NCBI RefSeq assembly: GCF_003945595.2
Contig: NW_024104554.1
Span: forward strand, 1-64,000
Reading direction: 5' to 3'
From: Pipra filicauda
Lineage: Eukaryota > Chordata > Aves > Passeriformes > Pipridae
Length of the DNA stretch: 64,000 nucleotides
Shown here: positions 47,691-59,864 of the stretch, in pieces
Layout: each line of letters starts with the position of its first letter
Position numbering within the stretch: the stretch's first letter is position 1
Notes under the pieces: generated by a model
Databases searched by the model: none
Told to the model about the DNA's origin: nothing
Seen by the model: only the letters and a program-made list of their open reading frames with translations
Program-made: the position numbers and the translations under genes

Positions 47691-50419
47691 ACTACTTCCC
47701 AGCAACATGTAATGTATCCGATGTGCTGCAATCTAAATTTCCAACAGGACAAGGCAAAGACTGAGTTCTTTGGGCAGGAATGTTTTAATGGGATAACGAA
47801 ATTATTTTTTAAGCAAGCTTTGTTTTCTGCTTGATTAGAAGAACATTTCACAAACATTTATGAAAAGGAGAAAATGTCTTAACAGATGAAGATTATGATC
47901 AAAAACTGGATTTAGGTTTACAAATAAATAGTGTTTAATTATAAAAGAAATTGCTGCTTTAGGTAGTAATACTTTAATGTTGGTTTGGGATGACATAAGA
48001 ATTTGTGTAGTCCTGTGTTTATATATTAAGCTTGCCTCTTCTAAAAATTACTCACTTGACCATAACAAAAAATGCCATATAGAATATCTCAACCATTTTC
48101 ATCAAAGGATCAAGTGGCTTAAATTAGTAGAACAATGTTTCTTCAGAGAAACTTTATTTAAAGAGATTTTTTTGATAAACTGTCTTTACTGTTATGTTGC
48201 TGGCATAATCCTTCAATATCTGTCTTGTCTTCTCTCTGCCTAGAATTTTTTGTAAGTATAGTTCATGTACCTGAAAATTTCAGAAAATAAAAACCCAGTG
48301 ATTATTCTAATACAATGTAATATAATGTATAAGTTCAAAAGCTAGGTCTGAGATGTACTGAACTCTTCAGTTCCCAATTTATTTCATGGATGTTGAGGAG
48401 ATTTTGTGGTAAATAAATACACAGAAGAATTTAAGCATCAGGTTTTCCCTTTATTGTGAAGCTATTTACATCTAGTACTTAAATTACCAAACTACCACTC
48501 TGCTTTAATCCCAAAACCACACAAATTTGCACAGGCCTATTTTTAATTGGAAAATATCCTTTGAGCCTAATATTACATTTTTTTGGCATACTCAGAATGC
48601 ATACCGTGTCAGTTTGTATGACTGTTATTGAACAGTCATTGTAATCTTCAATATAGATGCTCTTCCATGGGGATAAAATTGCTTGGCTTTCTTTAAGTGT
48701 GCCTGCCAACTTTGGCCTTACATAAGATATTCCTGGGGGTGGAAGTGGTGCCCTCTCATTTTCCCACAGAAGAGAGAGTAATTTAAGAGTTGGAGCACTT
48801 AGCTAGATTGTGAAAATATATGTTCAGCTACCTCTTCCCACAGACAGTTAAGGGCTGTCTCATCCTCTTCTTTTTTCCTTGCATATGCTGTGACTGCCCT
48901 TGGCTCTCCTCTGTTGATGCAGTGGAGGTTTTCAGTTAAAGTTTCCTTTGGAGGTAGAAGATTTGGGTTGCAAACTTTGCTTAAAGAAAATCGATATGAA
49001 ATACTAAAAAAGTTGCTGGGACACCTACTGGTCCCCTCTTACATGGAGAACATTACTCGCCACATCAGAGTCATGCTTCTGGATGGGTTTCTGTCTTGCT
49101 CAGTGAATATTCAATTATTCTATGAAAAGTGGAATTGCAAGTAACCTGCTTGAAATATTGCTCTGAGGTTCATTTGCCAGTAAATAAATAAAAGATAAGT
49201 ACTGCAATACATATTTTCAGCTGATTTCAGGAAATAATCAATAGCTTTTATCACTAGAGACCTAACAATCACCATGTTATGCCCATCACATAAATTTACA
49301 AAGAAATCTTACAAAGAGAGGTAAGCTATTCTCAGGGAGATTGATTGATTTGTCCCACGGTTCATATTTATTTAAAATCTTGGCAAAATATTTTTTTTCT
49401 TCTAGCACAAAGTTTGCAATGCCACTTAACTTATAACTGCCACATCTCTACTGACATCATCATTGATATTTGAGAGATGAAAAAATTTAGGTCTAGATAT
49501 AACACTCCCCTTTGAAATTTACATGCATTAATCTTAAGTTGCCCAGTTACCATGGTGATGAATATAGTATAAATTTATGTGTGCACATGTGTCTCAGAGA
49601 GAGAGACAGAATTCAGTCATTTGAATCTATTATGGAGGTAGTACCATGGTTAACATTCACTGTTCTTCAAGTTTTGTCCATTTTTCTAATAATGTAAAAA
49701 ACTTTCCGTTTGTTTAAAAGTGCAGCAGTCACAGGAAGCTCCTGCCACACAGGAAGACGCCATGTCTGAAATACTTCATGCTGAACTATTGAAGTTCAGC
49801 AGCTCAAGTCCACGACCTTGAACTTCCACCAGGGATTTCTGAAATACCGGAGTGATGTGCTGGCAGTGTATTGCTTTGCTTATCAAATGCAACATTACAT
49901 GGATTTTCACCTCAAGACAGAAGGAGTCATGTAATCGATACTGGAGGCCACAGATGTGTAAATTTATCACCAGTTTCATTTCCCTCAGGATGACACATTG
50001 CATTCTGGCACCCTGTAAACAGAGGAATGCATTTAGAACAGCTTTTGATAACTATTCCACCATGCTAAGGAGTAGGACCCCCTGGAAAGCTCTTTCCCCA
50101 CTCCATGAATGCAATGTGACCAAAATATTTTTAATTTTACCACTCTATATTGACAACAGTATTTTATTCCATTTTACTACGTGTAGTAAAATAATGCATT
50201 CAAATAGGCACAAAACTTCCTCACCAAAACAACAACAAAAGGGCATGATTTTATGATTTTGGGGCTTTTTTTCATCAAAACCAGTTTTAAAAACCTACAC
50301 TTAAAAAGCTAGTGAGGAACCCAGAGGGACAAAAGTCTATTTATGGACACAATTTAAAATAGCTCTGTCTAAGAATCGTTTTTTTTCAAATTGAAAAAAA
50401 GCAAGCAAATCTTCAAAAA
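47691..50419. other. Unassigned intronic DNA
   Basis: No recognised exon or retroelement. A perfect 22-base palindromic hairpin sequence is at 50171-50192. Confidence 0.5.
50171..50192. repeat. Inverted repeat, 10-bp arms, 2-nt spacer
   Basis: ATTTTACTAC and GTAGTAAAAT pair perfectly around GT, giving a near-palindrome of 22 bases in intron 1. Confidence 0.92.
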
Positions 50420-50900
50420 ATATTAAATACAGTCCAAGAAACTATAAATCAGTGAATTTAACAAGGGTTGTGGGGAAAATTAAACTACTATAAGGAAGTG
50501 TGAAACAACAGCTTGAAAATCAGTTTGATTAAGGATAACCAGCATAGATTCAGGCAGGGGAGGTCATGCTTAACTAACCTGCTGGAGTTCTTCGAAGATA
50601 TCTTCCCTTATCTACTGCTACTGTAGATAAGGGAAATTCAGTGGATGTAGTCTACTTGTAAGCCTTTGACAAGGCACCACACCTGAGATTAATGGCTAAG
50701 AGAAATCATCATGAAAGCAAAGAAACTGTGGGATGGAAAACTAGCTGTAGTGTAGGCCACAAAGGGAAAATCTGGACAGTTTCTTAGGAGCCAGTGTTGG
50801 GCCCTCTGTTGTTCATGATTATGTATGTCTGAATGTAAGTGAGAGGGTGGAATAATTTGTAGCTTATGGGGGATCTAAAAGCATAGCAAGAAGTGCAGAG
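50420..50900 (+). mobile_element. Ancient CR1 reverse-transcriptase remnant
   Basis: Pieces in order on the + strand resemble CR1 RT: a 'HGFRQGRSCLTNLLEFFED'-like region at about 50540-50600, then VDVVYL and AFDKAPHLRLMAK at about 50643-50700 (RT motif A block), and a 'LGASVGPSVVHDY'-like motif B region near 50790. Frameshifts and stops are frequent. The hairpin at 50603-50635 interrupts the region where only a few residues are expected. Confidence 0.65.
50603..50635. repeat. Perfect hairpin, 13-bp arms, 7-nt loop
   Basis: TTCCCTTATCTAC (50603-50615) and GTAGATAAGGGAA (50623-50635) are exact reverse complements around TGCTACT. It lies inside the decayed CR1 RT, between the fingers region and motif A. 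Confidence 0.95.
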
Positions 50901-52836
50901 CAATGTGCTTGTGTTCAAAAGGTATTGTATCCTTTATATAACTTGTTAAGCAAAAATAAGCAGAATTTTGCTAGAAAAATATAGAATAATTAATATAGGA
51001 ACACAAAACCATAATAGAAAATACTCACTAAATAAAAGTCTTCCAATATAATAAACAAGAGAACAGATTAGGAGTTATTAAGGGCATAAGCTGAAGTCAT
51101 CAGCCTAGAGGAAAAGAGCCTTTTAAAAGGTCAACAAGATGCAAAGAACACAGAAAACATACTAAAGAAAACAATATTGTTAGTTTGCACAAAACCATAG
51201 CAAGAGCATCTTTTGGACATGGTCTACAATATTTCTAATGGTTGTTCAAGGAAAAAAATATTTTCATGTTGGGATTCATTGCAAGGAAACAAAGAATATA
51301 AGGTCCCAGTAACTGTGAAGAATGTTAAAGAACCTCAGGGCTTATTTACTGTAAACCAGGAAAATATATGATGTTTTCAGGATAGTAGGACCAAGGGATT
51401 CTAGTCAAAATTAAGGCACTGTTGTGTTAGGCATGCTTATGGAAGACAACACCTTCCTGTGCCAAGGAGCTTATAATAAAACAGTTTAACTGTACAGACA
51501 AGGAGAAAAAAAGACACAAAGAACACAATAACTTATCCAAAGAAGGTCTATATCTGAATTTTGATCTAGAATTCATATTTTATGTGTCCAAATTCAGTAT
51601 TTTATATAATGACTTACATTATTCCTTTATAGGTGTTGTAAGGGTTTTGCTTAATATGAGGTAGAAAACCTAGGTGATTACCTTTTTTATTCATATACAT
51701 AAGCTTAGAAATAAAAAATTCTTCCTCTGCCTTTATTCAAGGCTTAACCTTAGTCACTGATTCCACAGACCACTACTTAAATCTAATAAGAAATAGATTA
51801 AATTTTTAAAGAATCTTTACATTCATTCCTAAATATCTGAATTTCAGAGAAAAAAAATATTCATTTTCCAAGAAAAATAATTAAATAATATATATAAATG
51901 AGTCCAATAGGCATTTGGTTTTATGTGAGAAAAATGAGGAAAACAAAATTAACAAAATTTATCTGAAATGGCTATTTTTTGATTAAGATGAACTTAATTC
52001 TTTATGACTTTCTTATGCTCTGAGGTCTTCTAGGAAATAAAATTATTCTCAGAAGATCAGCATTTCCTCCTAGTTATGGAAAGTTTCTTTGCTGTATGAC
52101 TCAGAGCTTTGAAGTTCATATATTTAATCTTTTCTTTCATACATACATTCAGTCTTATAGCTAGGGCTATATCCAAAAAGAAACTTTGATGCTACAACAC
52201 TAGGAGCCCTGGTGCCTCACTTCCAAACATCTGGTCCCAAAAACTGAAACTGCAAGTCTGTGTTAAGCCTTATTTCTTGTTGGGGAAAAACCTAGATATC
52301 TTGAAATCATGAATAGGCACCAGGCAGGGTGTTTGTACCGGTAGATACAACATCCTCTATCCCTCCCTCCTCTGAATACATTTCACGCAGCCCTGTGTGG
52401 AGGAGACCCTTCTTTACTACTAGATTTACTACTGCTACGTTTTCCTAGCTATCCTCTCGTCTTCCATACATTCAGCTACTGTTTCTACACACAAAACTGC
52501 ATGAAATCTCAGTCCAAGTTTGACCATTTGCTCTGATGGCACATACTCTCCTGTGTGGTGGTAACTGTAGATCCTGCTCCTCAACCTTCATGTTATTCAT
52601 TGTATGGTTCAGGCTCATGTAAAATACTCCTGATCTTCTAGTCTAAACAAGTTTTATTCAGAGTGAACTTTGCCATGGGAACATGAGTTAAGGAAAATGT
52701 TGGTGGCCTTAGCTGGGTAATGAACTGACTCACCTACTGCAGCAGTTGTCGTTATTAAGGAATTCACTGTGCATAGGGAAAGATGGAATCTGAAGGCAAG
52801 GCACTTCCAGGAACTTGGGTCAAGGGCATTTTCTAT
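50901..52836. other. Unassigned intronic DNA
   Basis: AT-rich. The first few hundred bases may be further decayed LINE sequence, but I could not align them. No exon signals. Confidence 0.45.
52832..52836. repeat. Left target-site duplication of solo LTR copy 2
   Basis: TCTAT here versus TCTGT at 54223-54227, four of five bases equal. A 5-bp duplication fits ERVL-like elements, as inference. Confidence 0.6.
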
Positions 52837-52970
52837 TGTCGTGGGTTGAGGTGGCTGGTTTTTTTGGTAGCTGGGGGGCTACATAGGGTGGCTTCGGTTA
52901 GAAGCTGCTAGAAGTTTACCCCCAATGAAGCCGATGGTAGCTGGCTACAGGAGGGACTTCCTGCTGCTGG

Positions 52971-53092
52971 CTAAGGGAGAGCCAATAATCATGCTTCTAT
53001 TTAAGAACAATGGTAGCTAAGCTACCATCCTGCTTGGCTAAGGGAGAGCAGGCAATAATGATCCCATCTTGCTTGGCCTTATTTAAGAACAA
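52971..53092 (+). repeat. Duplicated U3 promoter segment in solo LTR copy 2
   Basis: A segment starting ggctaagggagagc, containing caataat, and ending tatttaagaacaa occurs at about 52971-53010 and again, 17 bases longer, at about 53035-53092. Each copy ends in a TATTTAAGA TATA-like box, about 83 bases apart. Between them lies the perfect inverted repeat TGGTAGCTAAGCTACCA (53011-53027). Confidence 0.8.
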
Positions 53093-54109
53093 GTTTGTAG
53101 TGCAGAAGAATTATTTCAAGCCAGAGGAGAGCTGACAGAAGCTCCCGGGCAGCCCCACTGCCTCCCCCGCCATGGGGAGGGGTGGAGGGGGGTGGTGGCA
53201 GCCCGTCCCGGGCCTCTCAGCACCTAGCCTGGAGCAGGCAGTGATGGCCCCTGCAGCCCCCTGCAGCCCCCGGGCCCACCCCGCGAGCAGCCCGTGCTGG
53301 AGCCCGTCCTGCTCAAAAAGCCAAACAGCACCGACTGTGCCAAAGCCCCCAAGGTGAACTGTGAGGGATGGAGGTGGGGATGCCCTGGGGGTTAGGCGAG
53401 GGCGGCAGAGTGGCCCCTGCTGGCGAGCACTACCTTCCCTTCCCCCCCGGCTGAGTCGAACCGGGACGGGGCTGGGGCGACCCGCCGTGGTAGAGCTGAG
53501 CCCATGCCGGAGGAGATGGATGCTTGGAAGAAGGCCATTACCCCCCGTGGAAGGCCGAGAATGGAGCAGAGTCCTTCAAGATACTTATGGCCCATGGAGA
53601 GGAAAATCCACACCGGAACAGGTTATTCCCAGGTAGAACTCATGGCCCTGTGGGGGATCCACATCGGTACAGCTCACCCTATGAAGGACTACATCCTATG
53701 AAAGACCATTGGGGTGCAGAGACACCCCCCCCCCTGCATCCCATGGAGAAGTGACCCTCAGGACAGTAGATATGGAAGAACTACTGCCTGAGGGATGGAC
53801 CCACATTGGAGAGGTCCATCAAAGACTGTTACTTGTGGGAGGGACCCCACGGAGCAGGGGAAGGACTCAGAGCTGTGGCCCCCCTGTAACCCGTGGTGAG
53901 GACCATGGTGGAGCAGCCTGTCCCCCTGCAGCCCATAGAAGACTGACCTATGGGACAGCAAATTTGGAATACCTATTGCCCGAGGGATGGACTTGTCTCC
54001 CTGCACTGCTACAGGGTGGAGGAGGGAGAACATGGAAGGAAGGAGGAGTGGGTGGAAAGTGTGTTTAAGACTGTTTTATTTCTCACTCTTTAGATCTTAT
54101 CCTGTTAGT

Positions 54110-54115
54110 AATAAA
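54110..54115 (+). promoter_or_regulatory. Polyadenylation signal of solo LTR copy 2
   Basis: AATAAA after 'cctgttagt', about 107 bases before the LTR end, in the sense orientation of the CSMD1 intron. It corresponds in position to the signal in copy 1. Confidence 0.6.
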
Positions 54116-54227
54116 TTTTAGTATTAACCCCACATTGAGTTTTTGGTTTGCCTGTGTGACCTTTCCCAGCTCAGAGTGACTTTAGAGGGTGCCTAGAATC
54201 CGGCCAAGGTCAATGCGCGACATCTGT

Positions 54228-57200
54228 GTCTGTCTCCTCTCATGTCAATCTTGAACATATACACAGATAGGAATGGGACACAGCCTTTCTTTAGGGCTTG
54301 TTTCACTTGAATGAAAAGCAATTCAAGAATGATGCAGTGGATTTGGGAGAGAATGATGGTATCCTACTGACCCGGTGTGGTTCCGTGGAAAGTTTGGGAC
54401 TGTAAAACATCCTAAATGGACTTTTTTACACTTGATACATGAAAGTAATTGGAAAAAGCTCGAGCATCATATAGTTTAGATGCTTCAAGGTTGAGGCAGA
54501 AATAGTTTTCAAGGCTAGGGACTTCTGTTCCAGTTAAGCCCTCATCTTCTTTTCAGCAAGGAGGATGTACCTTGCCAGTTCAGGAGTGCAAGGCAATGTC
54601 CCCAAAGCCCATAAGGTGGCAGAGGCAGCACTGCCAGCCCAGGCCACACAGCAACCTGAGCCCAGCGTGGGGGGCTGGTGGCCAGGGATGCTGGTAGAGG
54701 GGCTGGCAGGCAGGGAGGCCAGTGGGGCACCAGCAGAAAGGAAGGATGGCTCCTTTCTTCTCTCCCTGCTATGACATGCAAAGTCAGAGAGTGCCTTGCA
54801 GGTGTGACTGCTGTCAAAGACAAGGGTCTGATTTTTATTGGTGAACTTCGCTTTTGACTTTACAATAGACGCAACTGGAGTTTTTCAAATGATTTCTCAG
54901 GCGTAAGGAAGTGCATGTTAAATTTTCTGATTAGATAATGAGTAGTCCTTTTCTGAACCAAAGAGAAATCCAGGTTAACATCTTGCAGAACAGTTTTTAT
55001 GGAACACTGACAGCAAAAGCTATCTCTTGAAAAGAAGAAAATGAGTACATTTACTCGATGCAGGATGTTATAGCTGAGTCAAGAAGAGGCATACTATTTT
55101 CTATTTACCATTTCTTTCTCTATTTATTTATTCTGTTAACATTGAAGTCAAGCAAAACATTTTCTTTTCTTTATAAATGTCTTGAAAATATCACCCGTGG
55201 TAGGCAGTTTATTAATCATTTGCTGCTTAAAACACACAGGTTTTGAGATCTGCCTTAGATATTTATATAAAAACAGGCGAATGACTTTCAGATCATGCTC
55301 CCCAACCATATTTACTTAAAAATGAAAGTTGATAAATTGTTTACTATGGCAAGAGAGCACAAGTGTAATATCAGATTTTAATCTATTGTTTATGTGACAG
55401 CTCTCCTGGATTTTTCCAGTTAAAATTCTTTCAGAAATAAGTGGCTGAAAAACTTTTAAAACCGTAGTATATTTATTAATTCATTTACCTAACAAGGTTC
55501 TTAAGCTTTGTAATACATAAAAGTGAAGGTATCACCACAGATTTGTTTAGGATCCAGAAGGTAATAAGATCTCACAGTACTTCTGCACACCAGAATTTCT
55601 GTAATTTTCAAAACATGATTGATCACTGACAAAGATTTGCTGTGTGTTTTTCATGACCTATCCATACACGAAGTTTAATTTTAGAAATTACTTAAATTAT
55701 TTCTAAATTCTTTCAACTGTTTCTGTTGTTGAAAACAATACTATTGTTGAAAACAACAGTTTCAGACATACTATATTCATATGAAATGTGTGACTTTTTA
55801 GTTTGAGAATGAAAAAAAAGCCATCCTAAAATGCTTGAAGTGAAGCTATTGCTTGTGTTCAGAAAATACAGTTATGACCCTATCCATTTTCCCTAATGGA
55901 TTTTATTAGTATAACAGAACTCCATTGGATATTATTTGACATACTGGGTCAGATACCAAAGAATCGTAAAGTACGAAAGGTGAGATTCCAGAGGGAAAAG
56001 TATGCTTATCAACTTGTTGTCTTTTCATACACATTCAGAAGTTAGCTTACTGGATAACAAAGCAAACCTTTTGACCACTCTCTACAGAGAACAGCAACAG
56101 TCTCCTATGGAGCTCAGTAGATATTGAAGTAAATTTTTTAAACACAGGATTTAATGGTTATAAAATGTTATTCCATCTGGGTGGCTTAGGTATCAAAATC
56201 TTATTTTCAAAGTGATTTGGACATTTAGAGAAAGTCCCATTAAAGGACTGAAGTGTTACAATGAGTAGAATCAAAAGACTCTTCCCCAGGCACCAGACCC
56301 TCCATTTGTGTAAAGAGCATTGCATGCCTGAGAACAGTCCCAAACGGTAGACTGAATGGGCAGCATCCAACAGACAGCAATTAGAGATTATTTTGGTCTC
56401 TCAGAAAATCAGATTCACACATCCTTTTTTACAAGCCGGCTACAGAAACTTCCCCTGAATCAGGATACCTAAATATTTTTTTTACAGAAAACCAGTCAAG
56501 GTCACTTTTTAAAGGATTGTTGCCAGAAGAAGAGGGAGCAATAGTGTGGTCTTTAAACAAGGTTGATTAGTTGCAGAATACTCCAAATGTAATTTCTTTT
56601 TGGATTTCTCATTCACATATAAGTTATTCTAACCATTACTCTCAGGCTTGTGGTAGTACTTCCCACAAAATTATTTTCACTGTGCAGAAAAGAATTCAGG
56701 ATATCTTGGCTCAGTAAGGCACATCTAGAAGTTTGGGAACTCATGTGGTAAAAACCTTTTTTAAGAAACAATTATGACTCTAAAGAAATAATAATAAAAA
56801 AAATCTCAGAAGAACTGAATCTTAGCTTTTCCCATTCCTAAATAAATGTCCAGACTACCAGATTAAAGTTTTACATGCCATGTACTTTCTCAACAGAAGA
56901 CTGTTTATGTTTGCCATACAGAATTAGGTAACATCAAAAGGAGAGGCTGAGAACATATATTGTGTTTAGGAAACAACTAAGATGAGGAGATGTGAATTTG
57001 AATACCTCTGTCAAAGGGCTGATGTCCTGGCTGGATAGTGCTTTAACACCAGCAATATGGAGGTAAACTGTGCCATGAAGGGAGAAACTACCTTTATTTT
57101 GCGTTCAGTCAGATCTGTTGAAATGCTCTAACAACACTAATCAGATCATATCTTTCACTTAACAGAGATGGAGAAAGATCTTTGTATATTCTTGTTTATT

Positions 57201-57351
57201 AGGCTTGAGATGTACTAAAATGCTTTTGAGTTTGCTCCAAAGCAGACCGGTATGTGCTTGCAATACTTCTATGAGGAAAACATGGTGCCTAGAGGTGAGG
57301 TTGCAGCAGACTCCACTTACTAGTGATTAAGTCTAATGATTTTTACTCAGT
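54228..57351. other. Unassigned intronic DNA
   Basis: The 54.5-54.8 kb part is GC-richer with open frames on both strands that resemble no family. A direct repeat of ttgttgaaaacaa occurs twice near 55726-55758. Otherwise AT-rich and featureless. Confidence 0.45.
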
Positions 57352-57562
57352 TTTCGTAGAATTGTAGAATGGTTTGAGTTGGAAAGGACTCTAAAGATCA
57401 TCTCCTTCCAACTCCTCTGACATGGTCAGGGGAACATTCCACTAGACCTGGTTGCTCAAAACCCCATTCAGCCTCACCTTGAACACTTCCAGGCATCCAC
57501 AACTTCTCTAAGAAACCTGTTCCAATGTCTCATTACCCTCACAGATTTTAAAAAATTTATTT
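57352..57562 (-). mobile_element. CR1 LINE 3'-end fragment
   Basis: 'gtagaatggtttgagttgga', 'ctaaagatcatctccttcc', 'ccactagacctggttgctc', 'cttgaacacttccaggc' and 'cctgttccaatgtctcatt' are reverse-complement CR1 3' sequence in the usual order. It is 5'-truncated near 57562, with small internal deletions. Confidence 0.92.
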
Positions 57563-59225
57563 CTTTTGATTCTGTGATTTGCTAAATAGTATTGATTTTA
57601 CCAATCTGCATTCTTATTTATTGTATTTTTATACAACAACAGCATAAGTAGTTAATAAATCAAAATGCTGACTTCTTGCCACAATTTCAATGGGTGTTAA
57701 TACTGCAAGTTAATGGATGTAATTGAAAATAATGAGCTCAGTTGATGTCAGTGACTCAATATCATGTATTAAGTGCTTGATATACATCAAGCCAAATTAA
57801 ATGTTTTTATGAGATCTACTTTTTCTACTTATCTTTGTTTTGAGTATGAGTATTCTAGGAATGTAAATTTCTCAGTCTAACTTTACATTTTTAGTAGAAA
57901 CTTTCTAGTTTGTAAATTAGAACTGTATTATGATTTTTCAATGTGAATCATCACAGCACTCTAAGAAACTGCCCATTAGCTAATTTGAGGCAACTGAATA
58001 CCTTAGTTCACCCCAAATATGAGTTAAAGTCATAAATCAATACAGATCAGCTTCTCTAACACTCTCTGAGAGTACACACAGGGTACTGATAACTTGGCTA
58101 ATGTGGGAGTGATTTGTTAAGTTATTGTAACTTAATCAAGTGTTCACTTCTCAAGTTGCACAATGATCAAGGCATTGTACTTATCCCCTTATCTAGTGCT
58201 AAGTGTCATCCATATTTAGTAACAGTATTATTAACAAGAGCAATGTATCATTATTGTGCATGCAGTGTCTTAGCTTGTATTTGATTTCTTTGCTGAAGTT
58301 CTTTACATGCATGGAGACAGATTTCTGTGGGCACACTGCAATAAAGCACACTGCTTTCACACAGCCTCATGGAAGCCTTGGTAGCGAATGTCAGACTCCT
58401 GTGGTGTGACCCACAGCCAAGGAATAAAAAGTCTAAGCAAAAATGTAACGTGGAAGCTTCTGAAGGGAAACATGCTATCTTATGATTTTAACAGGAATAT
58501 ACCTAAAAATCCTTTCACAAATTCAAGCTTTTTTTTTTTCTTTCTCTACGTTATGATTCTTAGCACTTGTTGCTACACTTCCTTGAGCTGGAAAGACAAC
58601 TGTGTCACCACAATGATTTAAGCTTTCTGGAGCCCAACCTTCTATAAAGAAAAATAAGTTTGCTTCATTTCCAGTTTCCTCCTTCCAGCCAAAGAAACAA
58701 CAGCCTTGAGGAGCATGACTGTGGTCTGCACTGTGAAGATCTATGCACTTACTGCTAATCACTGTATGTGTAACTCCTGACCATACTAGCCTTGCTAAGA
58801 AGTGAATTACAGTCTGCTGAGTACATTAATATCTATAAGCTAGAGCTCCAGCTTGTAGGGCCAGTAGAAACGGTAGAGATAGTAACTTAGCAAACATTGA
58901 TATTAAGCACACAGTACTACTGTCTAATTGCCTTTTATGCTTCTCTAATATTAACCCTTCAGTCACTCTGACAAGTACATTTGAATCAAGGGAGGGAGAT
59001 GATTTTGACAGTTTTGCGTAGAACAGTAATGTAGAAACTGCCACAGAGATAATGTAGAGACTGCCACAATGAGAAGCAGCATGTAGTGCTAATGCTCAAC
59101 TTTTATCCTGTCTCTTAAAAAAAAGCAGAAATGATCATGTCTTTTTATTTGGTTCATTTTTCTAATACATTACCAGGCTACTGTTGATTTTTCTGCACTT
59201 ATAATACATGCAATAATTGTTATTA

Positions 59226-59245
59226 TTGTTAACAATTGTTAACAA
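59226..59245. repeat. Perfect 20-bp palindrome with paired AACAAT motifs
   Basis: TTGTTAACAATTGTTAACAA equals its own reverse complement. It contains AACAAT on both strands, the core recognised by SOX/HMG proteins, and GTTAAC sites. Confidence 0.93.
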
Positions 59246-59308
59246 CGACTGTTGTTATGTGCTAGATTTTATGCTAGGTGGACTCATTGAATATTCTTTT
59301 TAGCAGCA

Positions 59309-59388
59309 GCACTGATCATAAGGAACTCAGTCAGTATTCATTGTAATAGCACTGATCATAAAGAATTCATTTGCTATTCATATGGATG
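59309..59388. repeat. Degenerate 40-bp tandem duplication
   Basis: gcactgatcataaggaactc (from 59309) recurs as gcactgatcataaagaattc (from 59349), and the following bases remain similar (agtattcat / gctattcat). An older duplication than the one at 35586. Confidence 0.75.
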
Positions 59389-59864
59389 TTACAGATATTT
59401 CCATAGGACTTATGCTAACTGCAATCTTAGGTTCCTTTAATGGATAGTTACACAAAGATTGGTTTTGAAAGGATCTCCTACCACTTCCTGGCTGACTGAT
59501 TTAGCTTTGGCTGTATGGAAGTAGAGCTCAAAATATGTGGGGGATTATACACCAAGCTCTTTAACAATAATAGGGTTCATTTTACACGACATTTTCTACT
59601 ACCTAGATTTTGAAGCCTATATGTTTAGCAGTTAATCAGCCACAGAGCTTCATGGAGGAGAGATCCATTCTCAGACATAGTCTTCATGCTTCCGCTGAGA
59701 CTTGATAGTTACAAATATTTTTGGCATCACTTACAATGACAGAACAGGTTATTTACAAGAAAATATGAGGCTAAATTGTGCAAAGGGGAAAAAAAGGTAT
59801 ATTCTGAATAATAGTTATTCAGAGTGTACTGAAATAGTGTAAATTAAACACATTTATAAACAGA

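Larger units (their letters stand above)
52837..54222 (+). mobile_element. Solo LTR of avian endogenous retrovirus, copy 2 (1.39 kb)
   Basis: Starts TGTCGTGGGTTG and ends GCGCGACA, with TGTCG/CGACA as inverted termini and a near-perfect 5-bp duplication outside. The 5' block 'gggtggcttcggttagaagc' matches copy 1 at 42956, so the two are related. The centre is GC-richer with degenerate 'ggagcagg'/'cccatggagagg'-type units and a C10 run at 53725-53734. AATAAA is at 54110-54115. Two TATA-like boxes occur because a U3 segment is duplicated. No internal viral genes are present. Short frames across it are not host genes. Confidence 0.85.
57563..59864. other. Unassigned intronic DNA
   Basis: No recognised exon or element. 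It contains a 20-bp perfect palindrome (59226-59245) and a degenerate 40-bp duplication (59309-59388). Confidence 0.5.

Noticed and set aside
53172..54068. Overlapping frames of 61-119 codons near 53.5 kb
   Set aside because: Inside solo LTR copy 2; products of its degenerate internal units, not a gene.
54542..54823. Open frames on both strands in a GC-richer patch
   Set aside because: No family match and no splice context; composition alone can account for them.
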